Source of the DNA: an uncultured Paracoccaceae bacterium
GTDB taxonomy: Bacteria > Pseudomonadota > Alphaproteobacteria > Rhodobacterales > Rhodobacteraceae
Assembly (NCBI GenBank): GCA_947492825.1
Contig: CANLNT010000001.1
Coordinates: 2,294,001-2,358,000, forward strand
Direction: 5' to 3'
Length of the DNA: 64,000 bases
The notes under the pieces: generated by a model
The model's input: only the letters and a program-made list of their open reading frames with translations
What the model was told of the DNA's origin: nothing
Databases searched by the model: none
Shown: positions 9,147 through 16,198 of the stretch, one piece after another
Position numbering within the stretch: position 1 is the stretch's first letter
Layout: each line of letters starts with the position of its first letter
Position numbers and translations under genes: made by a program

Positions 9147-9788
9147 CTAGCTTGCGTCTTGAAACCGGGCATCTTGCGCGATCAGCAAGCCAAGTAATCG
9201 ACTGCGCAATCGCAGCGAAAACAGAAATGCATCGCCCCCCAGATCGTGGTGCCCGATTACCAACGCGCCCGGCCCCAGCCAGCGCGGCAGCCGCAATCGT
9301 CTTTGACCCCACTGGACAAAGTAGTGATCGCTTTTGAAATAGAGCGCGTCATCGCTCGCCTCGATTTTCAGGGCCATGCCAATGCCATAGCCGATGTATT
9401 CTTCCAGCCCTGTTGGCCCTGCGAACCGTTTGGAGCTGTGCACAACCTGCGGAAACCCACGGCCACGCCCGTATTGCCGAACCCAGAACTGCCCGTCGCT
9501 GGCGTGATCCTCTGTCACCACGACAACCGCAGGCTGCCCCACGGCAGCGGCATCAAACGGCAAAGGCGCACCGACCAGACGCAAGGCCTGCGCCAAAAGT
9601 CGCCCCGCCCAATTCATCTGCATGTCGATGACCTGCCCCTGATAGGCGACGCTGTTGCCGCCTGACAAACGCTTGCCAAAGCGGCGGCGGATGGCCTGCG
9701 GCAGTCGCGCCCATTGTGCGGCCCCCAGCAGGTTGCGGAACCGGTGGTCGCGGGCCGCATTGGCGCGGATCGGCTGATACATCTCCAT
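9147..9788 (-). CDS. DUF4166 domain-containing protein
   Basis: 213 residues, matching the DUF4166 family by its overall pattern: FRNLLGAAQWARLPQAIRRRFG near the N-terminus, GRLLAQALRLVGAPLPF, a central FWVRQYGRGRGFPQVVHSSKRF strand region, EEYIGYGIGMALKIEASDDALYFKSDHYF, and a C-terminal FLFSLRLRSRLLGLLIAQDARF. The function is unknown; elsewhere the domain is also found fused to saccharopine-dehydrogenase-like enzymes. I chose ATG 9788 because GGAGGACAACAAA directly precedes it; the longer frame from 9824 adds 12 residues upstream of that site. It lies 65 bases downstream of the GbsR-like regulator and carries the same operator. Confidence 0.82.
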   Translation of the reverse strand: MEMYQPIRANAARDHRFRNLLGAAQWARLPQAIRRRFGKRLSGGNSVAYQGQVIDMQMNWAGRLLAQALRLVGAPLPFDAAAVGQPAVVVVTEDHASDGQFWVRQYGRGRGFPQVVHSSKRFAGPTGLEEYIGYGIGMALKIEASDDALYFKSDHYFVQWGQRRLRLPRWLGPGALVIGHHDLGGDAFLFSLRLRSRLLGLLIAQDARFQDAS

Positions 9789-9814
9789 TTTGTTGTCCTC
9801 CAATCGTGTCACAA

Positions 9815-9834
9815 ATTTCTGCACAGACAGAAAT
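9815..9834. promoter_or_regulatory. Operator copy 2 (upstream of DUF4166 gene)
   Basis: ATTTCTG-N6-CAGAAAT, the same half-sites and spacing as the palindrome at 10404-10423. It lies 27 bases upstream of the DUF4166 start, between a TTGACG -35-like hexamer (minus strand) and the ribosome site, where a bound repressor would block transcription. Confidence 0.65.
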
Positions 9835-9853
9835 AAATCGTCAAAAATGGGGG

Positions 9854-10414
9854 CTATTCCTTTGCCCTACCCGTCAGGTTCATCAGGGCAAACACCTTGT
9901 CACCCATTTTCATCATCATGTTCAGTTTCGACTTTGGCACGCCCAACATCTGGCCGTACCACTTGTCTGCGGTTTGCAAGAGGTCCTGCAAATCCTGCAT
10001 CCGTTTCAGGGCCTCGGGGCTGACGTCCTTTTCCTGTTCGGCCTGTGCGAGGCAGGACGCAATTGCGGTCATTGCGGGATCAATCTCGCGCTCTTTGCGG
10101 CCCTGCGCGATGCGCATCGCCATTTCCCAAACGTCGGCTTCAGCCTCAAAATGCTCGCGCCTGTCACCGGCGATGGGCACGCGGCGGATCAGCTTCCAGC
10201 CCACCAGCTCTTTGAGAGAGTTCGACACGTTGGACCGTGCAATCCCCAGTGCGTCAGAGATTTGTTCGGCATTCAGGGGCTTGGCGCTAAGGAACAGCAG
10301 CGCATGGATCTGCGCCACCGACCGGTTCACGCCCCACTGGCTGCCCATGTCACCCCAATAGAGGATGAATTGTCGCTGCGCCGAGGATTCGCTTATGTCA
10401 CTAATTTCTGTCAT
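9854..10414 (-). CDS. GbsR/MarR family transcriptional regulator
   Basis: About 186 residues. The N-terminal winged helix-turn-helix is of the GbsR class: FILYWGDMGSQWGVNRSVAQIHALLFLS, then LNAEQISDALGIARSNVSNSLKELVGWKLIRRV and the wing GDRREHFEAE. The C-terminal half is helical (dimerisation). I favour ATG 10414 because homologues of this class start close to the QRQFILYWGD segment, and because the promoter at 10421-10449 would start transcription at about this ATG. A longer frame begins at 10465. The start codon lies in the middle of a 20-bp palindrome, so autoregulation is likely. The downstream DUF4166 gene is the probable target. Confidence 0.85.
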   Translation of the reverse strand: MTEISDISESSAQRQFILYWGDMGSQWGVNRSVAQIHALLFLSAKPLNAEQISDALGIARSNVSNSLKELVGWKLIRRVPIAGDRREHFEAEADVWEMAMRIAQGRKEREIDPAMTAIASCLAQAEQEKDVSPEALKRMQDLQDLLQTADKWYGQMLGVPKSKLNMMMKMGDKVFALMNLTGRAKE

Positions 10415-10423
10415 GACAGAAAT
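10404..10423. promoter_or_regulatory. Operator copy 1, perfect 20-bp palindrome
   Basis: ATTTCTGTCATGACAGAAAT is perfectly self-complementary. It spans the -10 edge and the start codon of the GbsR/MarR gene, and is repeated with the same half-sites at 9815-9834. This strongly suggests the binding site of that regulator. Confidence 0.75.
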
Positions 10424-10449
10424 ATCTGACAAAACCGGATCAGAGTCAA
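10421..10449 (-). promoter_or_regulatory. Promoter of the GbsR/MarR gene
   Basis: On the minus strand, TTGACT (10444-10449), a 17-base spacer and GATATT (10421-10426) form a good sigma-70-type promoter. Transcription would begin about 7 bases on, essentially at ATG 10414, implying a leaderless or near-leaderless message and a start site inside the operator. Confidence 0.55.
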
Positions 10450-10483
10450 GCGTAACCGCAGGCATTGCCCAAGCGCGTACCCC

Positions 10484-10515
10484 AAAAAAACGGGGCGGCC
10501 CTTCGGACCGCCCCG
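10484..10515 (-). terminator. Intrinsic terminator of the mannosidase operon
   Basis: On the minus strand, CGGGGCGG pairs with CCGCCCCG around a TCCGAAGGG top, immediately followed by seven T (A run 10484-10490 on the plus strand). It sits 7 bases past the stop of the last Gfo/Idh gene and separates the operon from the GbsR-like gene. Confidence 0.88.
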
Positions 10516-10521
10516 CTGATG

Positions 10522-11646
10522 TCAGCTAAGTGTGACCCAGCCTGCGTTGCCCTGACTTGACCGCACGCAGGCATCCACGAACCGCATCCCGTCAAGACCG
10601 GCATCAATGCCGGGCAGTAGCGTGTCGCTGGTCTTTTTCTCGCCCCGCACAACGGCGGCGGCTTCGGTGTAAAGCGTGGCGAAGGCTTCCAGATATCCCT
10701 CTGGGTGGCCACCGGGGATGCGCGAGACGGCAGCCGCGGCGTCATTGGCGCCTGCCCCGCCGCGTGTCAGCGTTTGCACCGGGTCACCATGCCGGGTGAA
10801 GCGCAGGTAGTTCGGGTTTTCCTGCCCCCACTCCAGCCCGCCCTTGTCGCCAAAGATGCGGAGCCGCAGGCCGTTTTCATTGCCCACAGACACTTGACTG
10901 GCCCAGAGCATCCCCTTGGCCCCATCCGCATAGCGCAACATGATGTGTGCGTTGTCATCAAGCCTGCGACCGGGGACAAAACTGGACAGATCAGCAGCCA
11001 GATGTGACGGGGTCTGCCCGGTTACAAATTGCGCCAGATTATAGGCATGGGTGCCAATGTCGCCGATCGCCCCGCCCGCGCCAGACTGCGCAGGGTCGGT
11101 GCGCCATGCGGCTTGTTTCTGGCCAGTTTCTTCAACAGCCTCGGTCAGCCAATCCTGCACGTATTCGGCCTGAACAACCCGGATCTTGCCCAGATCACCC
11201 GCAGCAATCATCGCGCGGGCCTGCCGGATCATCGGATAACCGGTGTAGTTGTGCGTCAGGATAAAAGGTGCCTTGGCCGATTTGACCACGGCCGCCAATT
11301 CCTCTGCCTCGTCCAGACTGGCGGTTAGCGGTTTGTCGCAGATGACTGCGATCCCGGCGTCCAGAAACGCCTTGGTCACGGGCGCGTGCAGGTGGTTCGG
11401 GGTCACGATGCTGACCGCATCAATACCGTCTGCGCGCGCGGCCTCTGCTGTCGCCATTTCAGCATAGCTGCCATAGCTGCGATCAGCTGCCACGCCCAGT
11501 TCTTCGGCAGATGCGTGGGCGCGTGCAGGGTCGGACGAGAACGCCCCGGCCACGATCTGCCAATGCCCGTCCAAACGCGCGGCGATACGGTGCACGGCCC
11601 CGATAAAGGCCCCTTGTCCGCCGCCGACCATTCCAAGTTTCAACAT
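10522..11646 (-). CDS. Gfo/Idh/MocA family sugar oxidoreductase (copy 1)
   Basis: 374 residues. The N-terminal Rossmann fold carries KLGMVGGGQGAFIGAVHR for NAD(P), and the family EKP-like motif appears as VICDKPLTASLDEAEEL. The C-terminal alpha/beta substrate domain has the catalytic-type GAIGDIGTHAYNLAQF (Asp/His). Such enzymes oxidise a sugar hydroxyl, often at C3, or reduce the ketone. It is the last gene of the minus-strand operon, 3 bases beyond an isomerase-fold gene, and is followed by the terminator. The substrate is unknown; the context suggests a mannoside- or xyloside-derived sugar. Confidence 0.88.
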   Translation of the reverse strand: MLKLGMVGGGQGAFIGAVHRIAARLDGHWQIVAGAFSSDPARAHASAEELGVAADRSYGSYAEMATAEAARADGIDAVSIVTPNHLHAPVTKAFLDAGIAVICDKPLTASLDEAEELAAVVKSAKAPFILTHNYTGYPMIRQARAMIAAGDLGKIRVVQAEYVQDWLTEAVEETGQKQAAWRTDPAQSGAGGAIGDIGTHAYNLAQFVTGQTPSHLAADLSSFVPGRRLDDNAHIMLRYADGAKGMLWASQVSVGNENGLRLRIFGDKGGLEWGQENPNYLRFTRHGDPVQTLTRGGAGANDAAAAVSRIPGGHPEGYLEAFATLYTEAAAVVRGEKKTSDTLLPGIDAGLDGMRFVDACVRSSQGNAGWVTLS

Positions 11647-11648
11647 GG

Positions 11649-12704
11649 CTATATCCCCAGCAATCGCTTGTTCTTTGCCGTATCCGGCTTTGCCCCTGCA
11701 AAATCATCAAACGCCTTGTCGGTCAATTCAATGATGTGATCTGCGATAAAGGGCGCGCCTTCTGCGGCACCTTGCTGCGGTGATTTCAGGCAGCATTCCC
11801 ATTCAAGAACCGCCCAACTGTCATAGCCGTACTGTGCAAGACGCGAGAAAATGCCTTTGAAATCAACTTGCCCGTCGCCAAGGCTTCGGAACCGCGCGGC
11901 GCGGTCCGTCCAGCCTGCGTAACCAGAATAGACACCCTGCGAGGCGGTTGGGTTGAATTCTGCATCCTTAACGTGAAACGCTTTGATCCGGTCGTGATAC
12001 AGGTCAATGAAGCCAAGGTAATCCATCTGCTGCAACAGGAAATGGCTGGGGTCATAGTTGATCGTGGCCCGCGCGTGTCCGTCAAGCGCATCGACGAAAC
12101 GTTCAAAAGTGGCACCGTCAAACACATCCTCACCGGGGTGAATTTCATAGGCCAGATCAACCCCGTGATCTTCGTAGGTGTCCAAAATCGGCTTCCAGCG
12201 GCGGGCCAGTTCGGCAAAGGCATCCTCGATCAGGCCCTGCGGGCGCTGCGGCCAAGGGTAGAGGTAGGGAAACGCCAGCGAGCCGGTGAACCCGACAGAG
12301 ACATCCAGCCCCAGATTGCGCGAGGCTTTGGCCGCTTTCATCACTTCGCCCACGGCCCATTCCTGCCGGGCCGCTGGGTTGCCATGCACCGCCTCGGGGG
12401 CAAAGGCGTCAAACGCCTCGTCATAGGCTGGATGCACCGCGACCAACTGGCCCTGAAGGTGGGTCGAAAGCTCTGTGATCTCGACACCGGCATCGGCGCA
12501 GATGCCCTTGACCTCATCGCAGTAGGCTTCGCTTTCGGCGGCCTTGGTCAGGTCAAACAGGCTGGGGATGAACGTGGGTATCTGCACGCCCTTATAGCCC
12601 AGCCCGGCGGCCCATTTTGTGATGTTCTCCAAAGAGTCGAAGGGCGCGTCATCGCCTGCAAACTGGGCCAGAAAGATGCCCGGACCTTTCATGCTTTTTC
12701 CCAT
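11649..12704 (-). CDS. Sugar phosphate isomerase/epimerase-fold (AP2Ec TIM barrel) protein, long form
   Basis: 351 residues of the xylose-isomerase-like TIM-barrel superfamily. Likely metal ligands lie in AYEIHPGEDVF (Glu, His), INYDPSHFLLQQM (Asp, His), FHVKDAEFNP (His, Asp) and the terminal VLEWEC (Glu). The family includes isomerases, epimerases and beta-eliminating 3-keto-glycoside lyases. The ATG at 12704 is served by GAGGAG, which overlaps the last codons of the upstream GH43 gene, so the two are coupled. It pairs with the downstream Gfo/Idh copy 1, mirroring the second pair further upstream in the operon. Confidence 0.85.
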   Translation of the reverse strand: MGKSMKGPGIFLAQFAGDDAPFDSLENITKWAAGLGYKGVQIPTFIPSLFDLTKAAESEAYCDEVKGICADAGVEITELSTHLQGQLVAVHPAYDEAFDAFAPEAVHGNPAARQEWAVGEVMKAAKASRNLGLDVSVGFTGSLAFPYLYPWPQRPQGLIEDAFAELARRWKPILDTYEDHGVDLAYEIHPGEDVFDGATFERFVDALDGHARATINYDPSHFLLQQMDYLGFIDLYHDRIKAFHVKDAEFNPTASQGVYSGYAGWTDRAARFRSLGDGQVDFKGIFSRLAQYGYDSWAVLEWECCLKSPQQGAAEGAPFIADHIIELTDKAFDDFAGAKPDTAKNKRLLGI

Positions 12705-12707
12705 GAT

Positions 12708-14318
12708 CTAGCTCCTCTCGTAGGGTTGCGGGTGATAGGCAAACCGGCTGAACGTCGCCTCTTTGCCTTGCCCGGTGATGTCAAATGCGACCATACCGAC
12801 AAAGGCCCCGGTAAAGGACGCATGTTCGCCCCGCCCGCCTTCGTCGCTGATCAGATAGGCGGGCAGCGCCGGACCCAGCGGCTGTTCCTTGCCACCGTCC
12901 TGTGACCAGAAAAACTGTTGCAGCGGCCCGGTCACTTGCACGGATATCTGCACAGGACCGTCGCCCACCGGTTGCGGTGCGTCCAGCGAGAATGTCAGCG
13001 CCCCATCGGGGAAATCCCCCATGCAGGACATCAGGGTCAGCACGCGGCCCATACCCGGTTCATCAGTCACAAGGGCTGCGTGGAATTTGTAACGGTTGTA
13101 ATAGGTGACGAGGCCCGCGGCCTGCTGATAGGTCGTCGGGTCAAAGGCCACGGTGGTCGCGGCCTTATAGGCCAGATGCTCTTGCCGGCGGGCGACGAGC
13201 GCCTGTTCGAACCAGCTGCCAAGGCTCTCGCGGCCGGTCAGGACCAGCGCGCCATCCTGAATGCGGAAAATCCGGTCATGGTCGGGCGTGCGCAGCCATT
13301 GGAATTCATCCGGCAGCGCCGCGAATGTCTCATGCACAACCGGGCCTGTGTCCACTGCCTCGGTGGTCATCGCCACGGTCGGCGGCGGCAGTAAGCCGCC
13401 GTCTTCCAGGTAAAGCCAATCGTCGCGCCAGACGCAGCGGGCAATCCCCGTCTCGCGCCCGCAGGGGCAATAGCGCCCCTGGCCGTTTTCATCCCCGATC
13501 GGGCGACCCATCAGATAGGTATGCCAGGCGGTGCCATCTTCGGCTTCGACAAATTGCCCGTGCCCGGTGCGTTGCACCGGATGATCCGGCGCGCCCATCG
13601 TGCTGATCACATAGCTGTCTGGGTGATCCTCATAGGGCCCCCAGATGTCGCGCGACCGGGCCAGCGTGACCGCGTGGTCATAACCGGTGCCGCCCTCTGC
13701 CGTGGTCAAATAAAACCAGCCGTTGCGCTTGAAGATATGTGGCGCCTCGGTCAGGCCACGCGGTGTGCCGGAATAGATGCTGCGCACCGGGCCGGTCAGA
13801 CCGCCGTCTTCGGACCATTCCTGCAACAGAATACCGTCAAAGCTGTCGTGCACCGGGTTCCCGCCCGTGCCAGAGCCGCGATGGTTCCATTGCACGTTCA
13901 TGAAGTACTTGCGCCCGTCATCGTCGTGATAAAGCGAGGGATCAAAACCACTGGAATTGACATAGATCGGATCGGACCAATCTCCGTCAATCGTCTCGCA
14001 GGTGACGATGTAATTGGGCGCATCCTTGAACGCGCCATCCAGCCGTTTGACATCCGTATAGACCAGCCAGAACCGCCCGTCTGCGTGGCTGAGGCAGGGT
14101 GCCCAGATGCCGCAGCTGTCGGGATTGCCGCGCATGTCCAGTTGTGCGGCCCGATTCAGCGGACGGCTGACCAGCGTCCAGTTCACAAGGTCGGTCGAAT
14201 GGTGGATCTGGACACCGGGATACCACTCGAACGTAGAGGTAGCGATGTAGTAGTCCGATCCGACCCGGCAGAACGACGGGTCAGGATTGAAGCCGGGCAG
14301 GATCGGATTTTTGATCAT
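12708..14318 (-). CDS. Glycoside hydrolase family 43 beta-xylosidase / arabinofuranosidase-type enzyme
   Basis: 536 residues with the two-domain GH43 (XynB-like) layout. The five-bladed propeller has catalytic base D13 in NPILPGFNPDPSF, the pKa-modulating D126 in GFDPSLYHDDDG and the acid E191 in GLTEAPHIFK. A C-terminal beta-sandwich follows (FQWLRTPDHDRIF..., YYNRYKFHAAL). No signal peptide is visible, so it acts on imported oligosaccharides in the cytoplasm, with beta-xylosides the likeliest substrate. The stop overlaps the isomerase ribosome site, and the start overlaps the Gfo/Idh copy 2 stop by ATGA. Confidence 0.9.
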   Translation of the reverse strand: MIKNPILPGFNPDPSFCRVGSDYYIATSTFEWYPGVQIHHSTDLVNWTLVSRPLNRAAQLDMRGNPDSCGIWAPCLSHADGRFWLVYTDVKRLDGAFKDAPNYIVTCETIDGDWSDPIYVNSSGFDPSLYHDDDGRKYFMNVQWNHRGSGTGGNPVHDSFDGILLQEWSEDGGLTGPVRSIYSGTPRGLTEAPHIFKRNGWFYLTTAEGGTGYDHAVTLARSRDIWGPYEDHPDSYVISTMGAPDHPVQRTGHGQFVEAEDGTAWHTYLMGRPIGDENGQGRYCPCGRETGIARCVWRDDWLYLEDGGLLPPPTVAMTTEAVDTGPVVHETFAALPDEFQWLRTPDHDRIFRIQDGALVLTGRESLGSWFEQALVARRQEHLAYKAATTVAFDPTTYQQAAGLVTYYNRYKFHAALVTDEPGMGRVLTLMSCMGDFPDGALTFSLDAPQPVGDGPVQISVQVTGPLQQFFWSQDGGKEQPLGPALPAYLISDEGGRGEHASFTGAFVGMVAFDITGQGKEATFSRFAYHPQPYERS

Positions 14319-15424
14319 TTCAGCAGTGCCTGTGCTTCTGCGATGCCCAGCGGCGCGGGTTTTTCGCAGGTTGTTGTCATCGCCTCGAACTGGCCGGTTT
14401 CGCCTGATTTCAGGATCGAAGTCATCACGTCCGTGGCATGAACCGCCAATGAAACGTCGCAGCGATGCGGGCGACCCTCGGCGATGGCAGCGACCATATC
14501 CGCCAGCCCCGCGCAGCGATAGTTCGCCCGGCCATCATCGTTGTTCACGCCAAACGGGTGATCCCAGGCGGGCACCGGCTGCATGTCTTTGTTGTCGTCG
14601 GACTGATGCAGATCACCGCCAAAGAAGTTGGGATCAGGCACATAAAGCGTGCCGTCCGCGCCGTAGATTTCCATGTTCTGGTGATCGTGAGCGGTCACAT
14701 CCCAGCTTGCCGACAGGGTGAACGTGGCCCCCTGTTCAAACTCGATCAGGGCATGGATGTTGGTGGGTGTTTTGACCGGAACAGTCTCGCCAAGGCGCGG
14801 CCCGTTGCCGATGGTGCGCACATCGCGCGCAGAGCTGGACAATGCGGCCACGCGTTTGACCGGCCCCAGAAGCTGGATCAGGTTGGTCACGTAGTAAGGG
14901 CCGATATCCAGCACCGGGCCAGCGCCCGGCAAAAAGAAAAAGTCAGGGTTGGGATGCCAGTGTTCCATCCCCTTGGACATCACATGCGCGGTGCCTGCCA
15001 CGACCTTGCCGATCCCACCTGCGTCAATGATTTGCCGTGCCTGCTGATGCGCGCCGCCCAAGAACGTATCGGGGGCGGACCCCACGCGCAGTCCGGTTTC
15101 GTCGCACAGCTTTTGCATCGCCTTGGCCTGATCCAGTGTCAGCACCAGCGGCTTTTCGGAATAAGCATGTTTACCCGCGCGCAAGATATTGCAGGTCACG
15201 TCAAAATGCGCATCCGGGATGGTGAGGTTGATGATCACCTCAATATCGTCGCTGGCCAACAGCGCCTCAACGCTGCGCGCCTCGACCCCAAATTCCTTGG
15301 CACGGGCCTGCGCGTTGTCCATGTTCAGGTCCGCGACAGCAATGATGTCGACACCCTTGAACATAGGGCCAAGCCGCAGGTAAGCGGCAGAGATATTGCC
15401 ACAGCCGATAATACCAATGTTCAT
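14315..15424 (-). CDS. Gfo/Idh/MocA family sugar oxidoreductase (copy 2)
   Basis: 369 residues. It has a Rossmann motif (IGIIGCGNISAAYLRLGPMF), an EKPLVLTLDQAKAM motif with the conserved lysine, and the catalytic-type segment GPVLDIGPYYVTNLIQLLGP, where tyrosine replaces the more usual histidine near the conserved Asp. It is clearly not a recent duplicate of copy 1: only the fold motifs are shared. The gene lies directly downstream of the short isomerase-fold gene (12-base gap) and overlaps GH43 by four bases, so it belongs to the same transcript. Confidence 0.88.
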   Translation of the reverse strand: MNIGIIGCGNISAAYLRLGPMFKGVDIIAVADLNMDNAQARAKEFGVEARSVEALLASDDIEVIINLTIPDAHFDVTCNILRAGKHAYSEKPLVLTLDQAKAMQKLCDETGLRVGSAPDTFLGGAHQQARQIIDAGGIGKVVAGTAHVMSKGMEHWHPNPDFFFLPGAGPVLDIGPYYVTNLIQLLGPVKRVAALSSSARDVRTIGNGPRLGETVPVKTPTNIHALIEFEQGATFTLSASWDVTAHDHQNMEIYGADGTLYVPDPNFFGGDLHQSDDNKDMQPVPAWDHPFGVNNDDGRANYRCAGLADMVAAIAEGRPHRCDVSLAVHATDVMTSILKSGETGQFEAMTTTCEKPAPLGIAEAQALLK

Positions 15425-15436
15425 TTTCTCTATCCT

Positions 15437-16189
15437 TTACAGTGTCTTGGCATGCGCGAGCGAAGCGCGGGCAAAGCGGGCATCATCTGATGGGTTGTCG
15501 TGTTCCATCACGAAATGCGTGGTCCCGGCAGAGCGTAAGGCGGTCATGATCGTGGCCCAGTCAATGGTACCCTTGCCCAAATCGGCCCAGCCGTCCTCTG
15601 CGTCGTTGGTGCCGGCGGCGGCGCGGTCCTTGACGTGGGCAGCGGTGATCCGGGACCCATATTTGGCAATGGTGTCCAGCGGATTGGACCCTGCGACCAC
15701 GGCCCAGGCCACGTCAAATTCGAACGCCAGATCAGTGCCATCAAGGATCGCGTCAATGGGCAGGGTGCCGTCGGCAAGCGGGGTGAATTCAAAGGCATGA
15801 TTGTGCCAGCCAAAGGTCAGACCCGCGTCGCGGAAAGGTGCGCCGATGGTTTGCAATTGCTGGCCGAAGTCAGCCCAGCCTGCCGCATCTGCGGGGCGTT
15901 CATCTTCGGGCAGGAAGGGGCAGTAGATGCCAGAGATGTCCAGCGCCTTGGCAATCGCGATCACGCCTTCGGGGTCGGCGGACAGCTGCGGCAGCCCAAA
16001 GTGGCCCGATGGCATCTTTAGCCCTGTTTCATCCAAGGCCGCCTTGGTCGCAGCGACGGCTGCGGGGTCGGCATAAAGCGCGCCATAGCCTTCCACCCCG
16101 GTATAGCCAAGGTCGGCCACCATCTTGAGCGTTTGGTCCATCGGGCCAAAGTTGCGCGAGCAATAAAGCTGGTAGGAAAATCCAGTCAT
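15437..16189 (-). CDS. Sugar phosphate isomerase/epimerase-fold (AP2Ec TIM barrel) protein, short form
   Basis: 250 residues, the compact form of the xylose-isomerase-like TIM barrel. Candidate metal-binding segments are TFGWHNHAFEF (Trp-His-Asn-His), LAFEFDVAWAVVAG (Glu, Asp), ITAAHVKDRAA (His, Asp) and the terminal HFVMEHDNP (Glu). IolE- and 3-keto-sugar-isomerase-like proteins share this pattern. It lies 9 bases downstream of the beta-mannosidase gene and 12 bases upstream of Gfo/Idh copy 2. Its exact reaction cannot be read from sequence; the partner oxidoreductase suggests a keto-sugar substrate. Confidence 0.85.
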   Translation of the reverse strand: MTGFSYQLYCSRNFGPMDQTLKMVADLGYTGVEGYGALYADPAAVAATKAALDETGLKMPSGHFGLPQLSADPEGVIAIAKALDISGIYCPFLPEDERPADAAGWADFGQQLQTIGAPFRDAGLTFGWHNHAFEFTPLADGTLPIDAILDGTDLAFEFDVAWAVVAGSNPLDTIAKYGSRITAAHVKDRAAAGTNDAEDGWADLGKGTIDWATIMTALRSAGTTHFVMEHDNPSDDARFARASLAHAKTL

Positions 16190-16198
16190 GTCATGTCC

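Noticed and set aside
11868-14441. Plus-strand frames of 306-345 codons across the isomerase/GH43 genes
   Set aside because: They are antisense to genes with clear catalytic motifs and tight operon overlaps. They have no ribosome sites or domains of their own.
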